Counted from the first letter of the stretch, positions 1 to 10,002 are shown. The stretch is 64,000 bases of DNA from CALBPI01 sp045110335 (GCA_045110335.1 JBGCGB010000002.1:118825-182824); one strand, 5' to 3'. Notes: generated from the sequence alone by a model not told the origin. Numbers and translations: made by a program.

Positions 1-1
1 T

Positions 2-760
2 GATGACCAAACCGAACTCGACCAAGCCATAGCGGAACTAGGTTTGCCGTTGATCGCCAAGACACGCTCGCTGGGTTATGACGGCAAAGGTCAGTCGCGA
101 ATCAAAACGGCATCGGATGCCAATGACCTGTTTGCCGAAATGGGAAGCGTTGGACTTATTGTCGAACGACTCGTCGATTTTGATAAAGAAGTCTCGATCA
201 TTGGCACGCGCGACGCAGCCGGCCATTTTGCGCTTTACCCGATCACCGAGAATCGACATCACGACGGCATTTTGATCCGTAGCGAAACCGCAACGCAAGA
301 TAAACACCTTAGCCGTCAGGCCATCCGTCACTTCAAGGCACTGACCGATCATCTGGGTTACGTCGGTACGCTGGCTATCGAATTTTTCGTCAAAGACCAA
401 CTATTGCTTGGCAATGAATATGCGCCCCGAGTGCACAACTCGGGTCATTGGACACAAAATGGCGCACCCTATTCCCAGTTCGAGAATCATGTTCGTGCCA
501 TTACCGGTTTACCGCTTGGTCCGACCGATCTGTGTCGCCCATCAGGCATGCTCAACCTCATCGGACAGATGCCGGAAGCGGCTGATGTCATCGTGCCCAA
601 CAGCTTTTTCCACCATTACGCCAAGGACGTCCGACCCGGGCGGAAGGTCGGGCACATTAACGTGATCCGCAATGACCAGACTGAGGTTGGCACCGCATTG
701 GATGAGTTATCTGCTTCACTGGGCATTTCTGCGGGATTCAAGAGCGATTCTATCGCCTGA
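2..760 (+). CDS. purK: PurK, 5-(carboxyamino)imidazole ribonucleotide synthase (3' part, start lies before the window)
   Basis: ATP-grasp enzyme of purine synthesis that carboxylates aminoimidazole ribonucleotide with ATP and bicarbonate. The reading frame is open from base 2 and lacks its N-terminal domain, which must lie upstream. Visible family motifs are GYDGKGQ in the ATP-grasp loop and the C-terminal block NEYAPRVHNSGHWT, close to the NExAPRxHNSGHWT signature of PurK. The stop is at 758-760. The next gene starts 18 bases downstream on the same strand. PurK normally follows purE, which would be upstream of the window. The identification rests on these motifs and is secure. Confidence 0.93.
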   Translation, partial: DDQTELDQAIAELGLPLIAKTRSLGYDGKGQSRIKTASDANDLFAEMGSVGLIVERLVDFDKEVSIIGTRDAAGHFALYPITENRHHDGILIRSETATQDKHLSRQAIRHFKALTDHLGYVGTLAIEFFVKDQLLLGNEYAPRVHNSGHWTQNGAPYSQFENHVRAITGLPLGPTDLCRPSGMLNLIGQMPEAADVIVPNSFFHHYAKDVRPGRKVGHINVIRNDQTEVGTALDELSASLGISAGFKSDSIA

Positions 761-778
761 TTTCGGTATACTGCCGCG

Positions 779-1957
779 ATGTCCTATGAAGAGCACTTCA
801 ATTTGACGGAGCAGCCGTTCAGGCTGACACCAGACCCCGATTTCGTATACTGGAGCGAGCAGCACCAGCGTGCCAAATCACACCTGGATTCAACCATTTG
901 GCTCGCCGACGGTTTTGTCATTTTGACCGGCGAAGTCGGCAGCGGCAAAACCACGCTATTGCAGTCGTTTCTTCAGGATCTCGACGACAATGTCGAGTAT
1001 GCCGTCATTTCCCAGACCCAGCTGTCTCCGGAAGAATTCCTGCAAGCCGTCCTGGTTGAATTTGGTTTCAAACCGTTTGGTAAGGGAAAAGCAGAATTGC
1101 TGGATATGCTCAACACGTTCCTACTCGAACAATATAGCGAGGGACGGCGTGTTCTGTTGATTATCGACGAGGCACAAAATTTGTCGCGTCGTGTGTTGGA
1201 GGAAATCCGGCTACTAAGCGGCCTCGAAACCCACAAAGAGAAGATTCTCCGAATCATCATCTCGGGTCAGCCAGAGCTCCGTGACAAAATCAATCGTGAT
1301 GATCTTCGGCAACTAACGCAGCGAGTTCGTCTTCGCTATCATCTCGAACCATTGAGCGAGGAAGACCAGGCTGCCTATATCCGGCATCGCCTCTCCGTCG
1401 CGGGTGCGGAAGATCGCGAGCTGTTCGACGAAGACTGTTTTCCCATCATATTTGAGTATACCGGTGGCGTTCCCCGACTGACCAACACGCTATGCGACAC
1501 AGCTTTATTATGCGCTTTTGCTGACGAGCGGCAAAACGTCGACGCCGAGTTACTGAGAGCCGCTATCGAAGAACTGGGCTGGCAAAAGAAGACAGGGCCG
1601 CAAGCCGCCTCCGATGAGACCTCGGATCAGCCGGGTATTTTCGCTCAGCTGGAATTACGCGAGAAAGACAAGAAAGTTAAAGACTTCGAACTCTCGCAAG
1701 GTCGCATTGTGATCGGCAGAACAGACGATAACGACATTATTATTGACTCAAAATTCGTGAGTCGGCATCACGCCCAGATCACGACAACACGAGAAACGTC
1801 AGTGATTGAAGACCTAAACAGCACGAACGGCATGTTCGTTGGCGCCAAGCGGGTCAAGAAACGAAGACTCTGCGATGGCGACGCCATTGCGCTCGGCAGT
1901 CACACGCTAGTCTACAAAGAGTTTCGTGACACGGAAGCCGATCTGCTGGAAGAATAA
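779..1957 (+). CDS. ExeA/MshM-like AAA ATPase with C-terminal FHA domain
   Basis: A 392-residue two-domain protein. Residues 1-270 form an ExeA-type AAA ATPase: the N-terminal signature YEEHFNLTEQPFRLTPDP, Walker A GEVGSGKTT (51-59) and Walker B VLLIIDEAQ (125-133). Residues about 305-385 form an FHA phosphothreonine-binding domain with the diagnostic GR (313-314), SRHHA (328-332) and NSTNG (347-351). Family members energise type II secretion (ExeA), MSHA pilus assembly (MshM) or sit in exosortase/PEP-CTERM exopolysaccharide loci. No secretion or pilus gene is adjacent, so the role is unknown. The FHA fusion suggests that activity or partner choice depends on threonine phosphorylation; that is inference. 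Confidence 0.85.
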   Translation: MSYEEHFNLTEQPFRLTPDPDFVYWSEQHQRAKSHLDSTIWLADGFVILTGEVGSGKTTLLQSFLQDLDDNVEYAVISQTQLSPEEFLQAVLVEFGFKPFGKGKAELLDMLNTFLLEQYSEGRRVLLIIDEAQNLSRRVLEEIRLLSGLETHKEKILRIIISGQPELRDKINRDDLRQLTQRVRLRYHLEPLSEEDQAAYIRHRLSVAGAEDRELFDEDCFPIIFEYTGGVPRLTNTLCDTALLCAFADERQNVDAELLRAAIEELGWQKKTGPQAASDETSDQPGIFAQLELREKDKKVKDFELSQGRIVIGRTDDNDIIIDSKFVSRHHAQITTTRETSVIEDLNSTNGMFVGAKRVKKRRLCDGDAIALGSHTLVYKEFRDTEADLLEE

Positions 1958-1969
1958 CTTAGGCGGCGC

Positions 1970-2185
1970 TTATTGGAGCGTGTCGTCCAGATGGGACTGC
2001 CGCGTTCGGTAGTCTCGCCGGCGCAGCCAAAGCACCAGCCCATAGATCAAACAGGCAATGCCCAACATCAGCAAGATGGTTGGCCACACCCAATAATCTA
2101 GATAGAGAGACAACGCCAATAAGGCTAGTCCCACGATCAAATAGACGTAGGGTACGGCCTCATAGACTGGCTTCGACACCCACAT
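1970..2185 (-). CDS. Small membrane protein, unknown function
   Basis: Encodes 71 residues with two hydrophobic stretches (about 10-27 and 33-53) followed by a basic tail LWLRRRDYRTRQ, as expected for a two-span inner-membrane protein with a cytoplasmic C-terminus. The ATG at 2185 has a good ribosome binding site (GGGGAGAAGG). It converges with the FHA-ATPase gene, leaving 12 bases. I do not recognise a family. It may belong to the same minus-strand series as the next gene upstream (2264-2434), but no functional link is visible. Confidence 0.6.
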   Translation of the reverse strand: MWVSKPVYEAVPYVYLIVGLALLALSLYLDYWVWPTILLMLGIACLIYGLVLWLRRRDYRTRQSHLDDTLQ

Positions 2186-2263
2186 AACCTTCTCCCCAAG
2201 GCACTCCTATGCTATGAGCATACCGGTGCTTAAGCCCCGCGGAAAGCGTTTGTGCAATTCCTG

Positions 2264-2434
2264 CTAGTCTTTTTTCACACCGAGCATGCGCAACAATCGC
2301 GTACCCAGCGGTTCCTGAAAGCCTTCAACGCCGTAATCCACACTGGGCTTGACGCCATTCTCTCTCAAGCTGCGAGCGAACTCCTGCGCCGCTGGATCCA
2401 AATCCGATTCGGTCATTGTGTTGTCAAATTGCAT
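2264..2434 (-). CDS. Small hypothetical protein (56 residues)
   Basis: The ATG at 2432-2434 is chosen because AGGGGAT lies about seven bases upstream; the longer open frame starting further upstream has no such site. The product begins MQFDNTMTESDLDPAAQ and ends LRMLGVKKD. It is acidic in its first half, with no membrane segment or recognisable motif. It lies downstream of tldD on the same strand with about 100 bases between them. I cannot assign a function; it could be a small soluble protein of a lineage-specific family. Confidence 0.45.
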   Translation of the reverse strand: MQFDNTMTESDLDPAAQEFARSLRENGVKPSVDYGVEGFQEPLGTRLLRMLGVKKD

Positions 2435-2538
2435 GGGTCGATCCCCTGATAAATATTGGAATCGAGTATGCCGACTGAAAATTTCGAACGCAGTGATAAC
2501 GGTCACAACCGCAGCATTCAGTCGTTAGACATAACGCA

Positions 2539-3981
2539 CTAGCCGGTACCGCCAACTGTAATCGCATCGATTTTCAGCGTTGGCTGACCAACGCCCACGG
2601 GAACGGATTGCCCTTCTTTACCACAAACGCCAACACCGGAATCAAGGGTCATGTCGTTGCCGACCATGCTCACCTCGCGCAGCACTTCCGCACCGCTACC
2701 GATCAACGTGGCCCCTTTCACGGGCGCACCAAGCTTGCCGTTCTCTATCAAGTACGCCTCACTGGCAGAGAAGACAAACTTGCCGGACGTAATATCGACC
2801 TGACCACCGCCAAAATTCGGCGCATATAAACCCCGTTCCACTGAGGCAATAATCTCGCCAGGATCATGTTGACCATTCTGCATGTAGGTGTTTGTCATTC
2901 GCGGCATCGGTAAATGCGAAAACGATTCCCGGCGACCATTGCCGGTGCTGCGAACGCCCATCAAACGGGCGTTCATCTTGTCTTGCATATAACCTTTCAG
3001 GATCCCGTTCTCAATCAACACCGTACACTCGGTTGTCATACCTTCATCATCAACCGAGAGCGAACCGCGGCGATTTGAGAGCGTACCATCATCAACGATC
3101 GTGCAAAGCGGTGACGCCACTTGCTCTCCTATCTTGCCACTGAAGACCGAGGTTTCCTTGCGATTGAAGTCGCCCTCCAAACCGTGACCGATAGCTTCGT
3201 GCAAGAGCACAGCCGGCCAACCCGGACCTAACACGACAGGCATCATGCCCGCCGGCGCCGCGACTGCCTCCAACTGAACCAAGGCCTGCCGAACGGCTTC
3301 CCGACCGTATTCAAGGCCAAGATCTTTTTCAATAAAAACGTCGAGCGGATAGCGTCCACCGCCACCAGCATAACCCTGTTCACGCCGACCATTCTCTTGC
3401 ACGATCACCGAGACATTGAGCCTGACCAATGGCCGCGCATCGGCAATAAAGGTGCCATCACTCGCGGCAATCAAAATGTCATCATGACTGGCTGCAAGGC
3501 TGACCACGACTTGCTCAACTCTGGGATCCATCGCACGAACGCGTTGGTCTAATGACTTTAACAATGCTGTCTTTTGGATATCCGTAATCGACTTCAGCGG
3601 ACTTTGGCCGGCATATAGCGCCGGTGCCGCGCCGACACTCAGGATCGGAGCAATCGCGTCCTGGCCCTGCCGTGCAATCGCTCTTGCTGCTTTCGCGGCA
3701 TTGGTTAGTGCCGGCAGCGCAAGATCATCCGTATAGGCAAATCCGGATTTATCACCACTGATGGCACGGACGCCAACACCCTGCTGGCGCGAGTAGCCGG
3801 CATCCTTGATGACGTGATCCTCTAGCGTCCAACTTTCGCTTTCCGATCGCTGGAAATAAAGATCAGCCAAATCGATCTTGCGTGTCAGCAAAGTATCGAG
3901 AGTTTGTTGTAAAGCGGGCTCGCTGAGTCCATTGCTGGTCAGAAAACGGTTTGCTAGTTCGGTCGATTCATTGGCACTCAA
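2539..3981 (-). CDS. tldD: TldD, metalloprotease subunit
   Basis: TldD (480 residues, the usual length) pairs with TldE/PmbA to form a zinc protease that degrades unfolded peptides, and in E. coli processes microcin B17 and the CcdA antitoxin. The zinc motif HEAIGH is at residues 261-266, and the C-terminal part has the family block VCGKEGQSVPVGVGQPTLKI. The start appears to be TTG at 3981, preceded by GAGGAG at good spacing. It lies downstream of yhdP on the same strand, a common gammaproteobacterial neighbourhood. The partner pmbA is not in this window. Confidence 0.95.
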   Translation of the reverse strand: MSANESTELANRFLTSNGLSEPALQQTLDTLLTRKIDLADLYFQRSESESWTLEDHVIKDAGYSRQQGVGVRAISGDKSGFAYTDDLALPALTNAAKAARAIARQGQDAIAPILSVGAAPALYAGQSPLKSITDIQKTALLKSLDQRVRAMDPRVEQVVVSLAASHDDILIAASDGTFIADARPLVRLNVSVIVQENGRREQGYAGGGGRYPLDVFIEKDLGLEYGREAVRQALVQLEAVAAPAGMMPVVLGPGWPAVLLHEAIGHGLEGDFNRKETSVFSGKIGEQVASPLCTIVDDGTLSNRRGSLSVDDEGMTTECTVLIENGILKGYMQDKMNARLMGVRSTGNGRRESFSHLPMPRMTNTYMQNGQHDPGEIIASVERGLYAPNFGGGQVDITSGKFVFSASEAYLIENGKLGAPVKGATLIGSGAEVLREVSMVGNDMTLDSGVGVCGKEGQSVPVGVGQPTLKIDAITVGGTG

Positions 3982-4029
3982 GATGAGCTCCTCAAAAGAT
4001 GATAAATGCTAGGGTAGCAGGACGTTTCG

Positions 4030-7000
4030 TTAGTTGCCGGTATTCACCAGACAGCCCGCCAACTCCGCCGTCGCGGCGAACCGGGCCGAGTCGGTACGAT
4101 CAATGCTCGGCTCGTCCCAACCACCATTGATCTGGTAAAACACTTCCGTCATACCCTGCAGTGGCTTCTTGAAGATTTGACTGAAAATAAGTAACGCCGC
4201 ACCCACTTGCGGGCCAGCAACGACAGCACCAACGGCGGGCAATGTATTACCCACTTTGACACTAACCACGGCCGTTTGGTTGTAGTTACGTCGATCAAGA
4301 CTCGCGCGACCAATCAAACCGACGTCGGCGGAAGAACCCTGCAAGTTCAGGTTACAGGTATAGGCATCGCCATTGACGATACGAAAGTCACCTTCAATGA
4401 GATCAAAACTGAATCCCTTACGAAAGACATCACGAAAATCGAGTGCCAATCGGCGAGGCAACTCGGCAACACTCATCAAACCTACAACCCGCCCCGCGCC
4501 GGGCTCTACGTCATCCAGTGTGCCATTGCTGATAGTGACCTTTGCGCTACCATCCAGGCCTGCCAAGAAGTCTGCACCTGGCCCGCCACCCCAGGACAAC
4601 TCCACCTCGCTCAACAGTTCATTCGCATTGATTCCCGGCTGATAGCCGAGACTATCCATCATCGCTTTGACATCTTCGCTCACAATGCGTGCATTCAATC
4701 GTGTTCGCGATCCCGACACCTCAACCGGATCCAGTAACCAATCGCCACTTGCCGCGATTGAAAATGCCGATGCTGTGGTTTCTAACCGGGTGATCCGGAC
4801 ACCGTTGTCGACCTTCGCCACATCCGCCGTCAACGCACCAAATTTCTTTTCGGCCAGCGCGAAGCTGCGTGCCCGAATCGCCAGTGCCGGTAAGGCCGTT
4901 GGATCCGCATCGCCACCAGATTCCGGATCACTTTCAAGCAAATTTAGACGTTCCATATCAAGCGTCACTGTAGCCTCGGGATTGTCTAACTGTCTCGGCA
5001 CAATAATATTGCCGGCAACCTCCGGAGCGTTCACATTGATTAACCATTGATTGTCCGTCGCCTGCAACGTTGTCGTCGCGCTCTCTATTTGCTGACCGAA
5101 CGCAAACAAAGTCTCTGTATCCAGTGAGATCGACTGTAGTAATTCCGTAATGCCGGACGAACCTTCAGACCCGGAGTCTAACCAGTCATCTACTCGAATC
5201 CAGTCCACTTTGCCGTCTACAAAAAGGCCAGGCACTACAGGTAACAATGCCTTGCCAACGCCTAAGTGAACGGTGCCGCGATCGAAACTCAATCCGCCAT
5301 CTTCATTGCTGTTCATAATCGCGACAAACGACACACCGGACTGCCGGGTAATATCGAAAGACAAGCCATTCTCGACGATCAATGAGACCTCTGTTGGCGA
5401 GCTTGCCTCAGCGAGCTTACCGACCGGATAGGGTAAGCCAATCGCTAACCCCTCCAATGACGACTGCCAGTCAATCTTTATCGGTTGGGCAACCGCGTCA
5501 GGACTTGTTTTAGGCAACCAAATACGGGCGGTGTAAGGGGCTTCACCATCGAGCTTGCCTTGCAACGGAATCTTCAAATCCTCCACCATAGCTGTCGATG
5601 GCATAACGCCGCGGACATCCAGCTTGAGACCGTAGCCGCTATCGGCCTCTGCAGGCCCCATATCCAGCAGAACAGCTCGCTCAAAGGCCACTGCCTCGAC
5701 ATTATCGGCATAAACCCCCTTGCGATCTAACCGGACCGTGCCACTGATACCCGTCGTAGCGAACGGTAGATTCGACAATCCGAACTGGCCATCTTCAGTC
5801 TTGAGGTTTGCGTCCAACGTAAATGTCTTCAGCGCCTTTAACGGAACCGTTAGATCAATTTGGTAACTCGCGTTGCCATCGACCTCGATCAAGTCGAATG
5901 CATTGCCAAAAAGATTGCGAATAGGGCTTCGTGACGAGTAGGTGTAGATATCAGGTAACGGCGCACGACCGGCCGTTTCGATTGACAAGATGCCTGATCT
6001 AAGATCAGCGAACGCAACCTTGCTGTCCTCGAACGCAATGCCGCCACTGCGACCTTTGTTCTCGTTTGTCGACAGCCGCCAACCATTTAATGCGACTTCG
6101 GCATCGAGTGAAGTGACTTCGGGCCAGGTTTTGGCATAACGCAATGTGGCGTCGCGTGTACTGCCGCTCGCACTAAACTCACCATCGCCTGACTCGAACG
6201 GAAACGCTTTCATATTGCCTGACAAGCGGAAGCGGCCGTCTTCAATTCGACCGGCCAACAGACTTTCACGCAACCAAGCAACGAGCTTTTCGGACATCAC
6301 TTTGTTCGGCAATAATGGTGACACTTTTGCAAGATCGTCAATTGACCAACGCGACGATAAATCAACCACTAGTCCTGAGTCATCCGCGGGAATAAAGAGC
6401 TCGAGACCAATATCCTGGCTGAGTGGTTGGTTTTGCATTCGAATGGAATCGGACAACACCGTGAAGCCTTTATCGCTCCGACGCCATACGATGGTGCCAT
6501 CCAGGCGCTGGATCGGCACTGCCGATGAAAACAACTTTTCATAGGTGAGCGATCCATCCACAGTCTTGAAGTTCAAACTTCCTGCACTGGGTTTTACCCG
6601 CAGGTCCCCACTAAGGTTTGAAAACCCGGGCAGCCCGTCGATAGGAGCAACGCTAAGCCCATCGAATTCTGCATTAAGATCATAATCAGTTAGTCGCGAC
6701 CAGGCAGTGGCATCTTCAGCAGTCTCGCGCATGAGCTCTATGAAACCGGACGCTTTAATGATGGTCCCCGCTAGCTCGGTCGCACGTAGGTCATCGGCCA
6801 ACGCCGGTGGAAGAAAAGCCGCCAAATAAGGCATGTCGTAAACGGTGACATTGGACGCATCAAAACCGATTCGATCCAATGAGTCGGTTTGGTCTGACTG
6901 CAACTTAAGCGAAGCCGCTGGCCACTGTCGGTCCGAAACACCAACGACGAAATCATCAATCGCGCATAGCCAACCATCATCGCGACGGGTCCACTCAGCG

Positions 7001-7899
7001 CGACCGCTCACTGCCGCTTGGGAACTGCCCCCAGCAGGTACCAATTCATCTGCATCCAGCGTAACAGCAACAGAACGCAGACCTCCATCTGACCAGTGCA
7101 CGTCCGCAACCGCATTGCCCACCCCTGCCGTAGGCAGCTGCCAGTCGCGCGGCAAAAGACTGCGCATGAGTTCAGCAGAAACGGCATCTAACTCCGCGGA
7201 TGCCACCCAGTCGCCATCAATAATCTGTTCAACCCTAAACCCATCAACTTTCCCCGAAAGCAACAAGTCAGCATTGGCATCACGCACATCAGGCTGGCGA
7301 AGCTCTGCATCAAAACGCACATTTCCGCGAGCCAACGCCATCCCGGCACTCACGATCTCCAGAAGAAGCGGCTTGCCGTCAGCGGTGGCGTCCATATAAC
7401 TGACGGTGACTTCCTCAATACTAATATCCAATGGGCTGAGTTCGGACAGCCGATCATTGGTAGGCTTCTCGACATCCGGGTCTTTAAGTGTCAGCGCCAG
7501 CGCCTGAACCCGCCAGCCGGCCTCATCGCGAAACACGCCCAAACGAACACCCGACACACCTATCCGGCGAATCACGAGCTTTCTTTCGAGCAACAAATCA
7601 GATACGGAAACACCAACCCGGAGTGATTCGATAACAATGGGCTCAATCGACTGGCCACCAATCTCCGGACCAATGACGAAATTCTTGAAGACGATTTCGG
7701 GGCCCAAGAAGCGCCAGCGTGCGTCTAGCGACTCGAACCGGACATCACCGTCTATGGTTTCGGCAATTCTTGCCTGAATCTCGTCGCGATACTCGGGCAA
7801 TTGCGGCAAAGCGATTCGCAACAAGCCGAGCGCAATCGCCAATAGAACAACTAGTGTGGCTGCGGCATAGGCGAGAATTTTGAAGAGTTTACGAAACAT
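4030..7899 (-). CDS. yhdP: YhdP, AsmA-like inter-membrane lipid transport protein
   Basis: A very large protein (1289 residues) with one N-terminal membrane anchor (about residues 7-30) followed by a long periplasmic region of beta-rich repeats typical of the AsmA/YhdP/TamB/YdbH group. These proteins form bridges that carry phospholipid from the inner to the outer membrane. Length, the N-terminal anchor and the C-terminal block ending before the YQINGGWDEPSI motif fit YhdP. The ATG at 7899 lies 14 bases after the rng stop, so it is probably cotranscribed with maf-rng, an arrangement common in gammaproteobacteria. Confidence 0.9.
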   Translation of the reverse strand: MFRKLFKILAYAAATLVVLLAIALGLLRIALPQLPEYRDEIQARIAETIDGDVRFESLDARWRFLGPEIVFKNFVIGPEIGGQSIEPIVIESLRVGVSVSDLLLERKLVIRRIGVSGVRLGVFRDEAGWRVQALALTLKDPDVEKPTNDRLSELSPLDISIEEVTVSYMDATADGKPLLLEIVSAGMALARGNVRFDAELRQPDVRDANADLLLSGKVDGFRVEQIIDGDWVASAELDAVSAELMRSLLPRDWQLPTAGVGNAVADVHWSDGGLRSVAVTLDADELVPAGGSSQAAVSGRAEWTRRDDGWLCAIDDFVVGVSDRQWPAASLKLQSDQTDSLDRIGFDASNVTVYDMPYLAAFLPPALADDLRATELAGTIIKASGFIELMRETAEDATAWSRLTDYDLNAEFDGLSVAPIDGLPGFSNLSGDLRVKPSAGSLNFKTVDGSLTYEKLFSSAVPIQRLDGTIVWRRSDKGFTVLSDSIRMQNQPLSQDIGLELFIPADDSGLVVDLSSRWSIDDLAKVSPLLPNKVMSEKLVAWLRESLLAGRIEDGRFRLSGNMKAFPFESGDGEFSASGSTRDATLRYAKTWPEVTSLDAEVALNGWRLSTNENKGRSGGIAFEDSKVAFADLRSGILSIETAGRAPLPDIYTYSSRSPIRNLFGNAFDLIEVDGNASYQIDLTVPLKALKTFTLDANLKTEDGQFGLSNLPFATTGISGTVRLDRKGVYADNVEAVAFERAVLLDMGPAEADSGYGLKLDVRGVMPSTAMVEDLKIPLQGKLDGEAPYTARIWLPKTSPDAVAQPIKIDWQSSLEGLAIGLPYPVGKLAEASSPTEVSLIVENGLSFDITRQSGVSFVAIMNSNEDGGLSFDRGTVHLGVGKALLPVVPGLFVDGKVDWIRVDDWLDSGSEGSSGITELLQSISLDTETLFAFGQQIESATTTLQATDNQWLINVNAPEVAGNIIVPRQLDNPEATVTLDMERLNLLESDPESGGDADPTALPALAIRARSFALAEKKFGALTADVAKVDNGVRITRLETTASAFSIAASGDWLLDPVEVSGSRTRLNARIVSEDVKAMMDSLGYQPGINANELLSEVELSWGGGPGADFLAGLDGSAKVTISNGTLDDVEPGAGRVVGLMSVAELPRRLALDFRDVFRKGFSFDLIEGDFRIVNGDAYTCNLNLQGSSADVGLIGRASLDRRNYNQTAVVSVKVGNTLPAVGAVVAGPQVGAALLIFSQIFKKPLQGMTEVFYQINGGWDEPSIDRTDSARFAATAELAGCLVNTGN

Positions 7900-7913
7900 G
7901 ACTCGATAGTGTC

Positions 7914-9401
7914 CTAGAGCAACACCACGTCATACTGATCGGGCGCATACAAACTTTCGGTCTGCAACCGGACAGTCTTCTCGGTAAATTCCGACAGCTC
8001 CGCCAAGGCACCTGATTCTTCATCCAGCATGAGCTCAATGACATCCTGATGCGCAAGGATCATCAACTCATCAAAGCTGAACTGGCGGTGCTGTCGAAGA
8101 ATCTCCCGAAAGATCTCATAGCAAACTGTCTGTGCGGTTTTGACGAAGCCACGTCCGTCACAGGTTGGGCAAGCTTCACAAAGTATATGCTCGAGACTCT
8201 CGCGCGTTCGCTTGCGCGTCATCTCGATGAGACCCAATGGTGAAACCGGCATCACTTGATACTTCGCGTGATCATTCACTAAAGCACGTTGTAATGCCTC
8301 GAGCACTTTCTCGCGATGCGCGGGCTCAACCATATCGATCAAATCAAGAATGATAATACCGCCTAAGTTGCGAAGGCGGAGCTGGCGAGCAATGGCGACT
8401 GTCGCCTCCAGGTTGGTGCGGTACAGTGTATCTTCCAGGTTACTGCTGCCGACAAAAGCACCCGTGTTCACATCGACGGTGGTCATTGCCTCGGTCTGAT
8501 CGAAGATCAGATACCCGCCTGACTTGAGCGGCACTTTACGTTGCAGCGCTCGGGTAATATCTTCTTCGACACCATACAAATCAAAAATCGGTCGTCGACC
8601 GCTATAAAGCTCGATTTTCTCCGTCAACTCCGGTAGAAAACTCGCTGAGAACTGTCGCATGCGTTCAAACTGTCTTTCGGAATCTACACGAATACGCTCG
8701 ATGTCCTGCTGCACCCGATCCCTAAGAATTCGCAGTGCAAGCGGCAAATCTTCATGAACGATTTTGCCGGCCGTCGTATTGCCCGCTTGTTGACCGATGC
8801 CTTCCCACAGACGATCCAGAAACATCATATCGGCACGCAATGCATCGTAGCTTGCCCCCTCCGCCGCGGTACGCACGATGTAACCGTTTTTTGAGCCCTC
8901 GGGCACGATGTCTTCCAACAATCCGCGCAAACGCAATCGTTCGTCTTCGTCATCGATCCGTGCGGATACGCCCAGCGTGGCACTGCCCGGCATCATAACA
9001 AGGTAACGCGACGGCAACGTAATGAAGCAAGTCAGTCGTGCGCCTTTGGTTCCTAATGGGTCTTTGAGCACTTGAACCAAGATCTCGCCACCTTCGGCAA
9101 CAAGATCATTAATCGACGGCATCGGCTTTTGCATGATGCCAGTCGCTTCTGTATCGGCAGAGGTATCGGGCGTCGGTTTCGAGATATCCGATGCATGCAA
9201 GAACGCGGTTCGCTCAAGGCCGATATCAATAAACGCGGCCTGCATACCCGGCAACACCCGACTAACTCGACCTTTGTAGATATTGCCGACGATGCCTCGG
9301 CGCGCCGCGCGCTCCACAAAGAGTTCATGCACAACACCATTCTCAACCACGGCAGCGCGTTGCTCGTTCGGCGTAATATTGATCAGCAATTCTTCACGCA
9401 T
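7914..9401 (-). CDS. rng: Ribonuclease G
   Basis: Single-strand endoribonuclease of the RNase E/G family that matures the 5' end of 16S rRNA and takes part in mRNA turnover. The product begins MREELLINITPNEQRAAVVENG, carries an S1 domain near residues 35-125 (GNIYKGRVSRVLPGMQAAFIDIG), the catalytic aspartates in TVDVNTGAF and LDLIDM, and the zinc-link block CPTCDGRG. The ATG at 9401 matches the family N-terminus; it overlaps the maf stop by 8 bases and has AGGAAAAA before it. About 495 residues, normal for RNase G and without the RNase E scaffold tail. Confidence 0.95.
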   Translation of the reverse strand: MREELLINITPNEQRAAVVENGVVHELFVERAARRGIVGNIYKGRVSRVLPGMQAAFIDIGLERTAFLHASDISKPTPDTSADTEATGIMQKPMPSINDLVAEGGEILVQVLKDPLGTKGARLTCFITLPSRYLVMMPGSATLGVSARIDDEDERLRLRGLLEDIVPEGSKNGYIVRTAAEGASYDALRADMMFLDRLWEGIGQQAGNTTAGKIVHEDLPLALRILRDRVQQDIERIRVDSERQFERMRQFSASFLPELTEKIELYSGRRPIFDLYGVEEDITRALQRKVPLKSGGYLIFDQTEAMTTVDVNTGAFVGSSNLEDTLYRTNLEATVAIARQLRLRNLGGIIILDLIDMVEPAHREKVLEALQRALVNDHAKYQVMPVSPLGLIEMTRKRTRESLEHILCEACPTCDGRGFVKTAQTVCYEIFREILRQHRQFSFDELMILAHQDVIELMLDEESGALAELSEFTEKTVRLQTESLYAPDQYDVVLL

Positions 9402-10002
9402 GGTGTTTTTTTCCTGCATTCAATTCCTCACTCATCGAGCGCAACATCTGCCAGGTTTCATGAACCGGTAGCCCGACAACTGCAGAATGGCTACCGTTTA
9501 AATGCTCCACGAAACGGGCACCGAGTCCCTGGATCGCATAAGCGCCTGCTTTTCCTTCAGGCTCACCAGACGCCCAATAGTCCCGCGCATCTCCCTCGGT
9601 CAGTGCCGCGAAATGGATCTCCGACGAAACCACGCGTACCTGAGACTGAACGCCCCACAATACGGCAATACTGGTCAAAACAATGTGCGCTCTGCCACTT
9701 AATCGCAACAGCATCCTGACCGCGTCTTCTTCATCACGCGGCTTGCCAAACACTTCTTCATCCGACACGACGATCGTATCGCCGCCAAGCACAGGCATTG
9801 GCATTGGCAATCCCGCTGTCACACCGAACCGGGCCTTTTCAATCGCTAAACGGGCAACAAAGTCTGCTAATGGCTCATTTGACTGGCGCGACTCATCGAT
9901 ACCTGCCGGTAACAGATGAACATCGAGACCCATGCTTTCCAACAGTTGCCGCCGGCGCGGTGATCCGGAGGCCAGTCCAACAATGGCAGGAATTTCAATC
10001 AC
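9394..10002 (-). CDS. maf: Maf/YhdE-type nucleoside triphosphate pyrophosphatase
   Basis: House-cleaning pyrophosphatase that hydrolyses dTTP/UTP and modified nucleotides and has been linked to septum formation. The protein (202 residues) opens with the family motif LASGSPRRRQLL and has the later signature GGDTIVV. The start is GTG at 10002, overlapping the rlmH stop by 8 bases, while its own stop overlaps rng. This tight packing indicates a single operon rlmH-maf-rng. Motifs and neighbourhood agree, so the call is firm; the exact substrate preference cannot be read from sequence alone. Confidence 0.93.
   Translation of the reverse strand: MIEIPAIVGLASGSPRRRQLLESMGLDVHLLPAGIDESRQSNEPLADFVARLAIEKARFGVTAGLPMPMPVLGGDTIVVSDEEVFGKPRDEEDAVRMLLRLSGRAHIVLTSIAVLWGVQSQVRVVSSEIHFAALTEGDARDYWASGEPEGKAGAYAIQGLGARFVEHLNGSHSAVVGLPVHETWQMLRSMSEELNAGKKHHA

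Noticed and set aside
4207..4737. Plus-strand open frame of 176 codons inside yhdP
   Set aside because: Antisense shadow of a long coding gene; composition does not resemble a protein family.
9072..9719. Plus-strand open frame of 215 codons across rng and maf
   Set aside because: It is antisense to two well-supported overlapping genes, has no ribosome binding site and no recognisable protein features.
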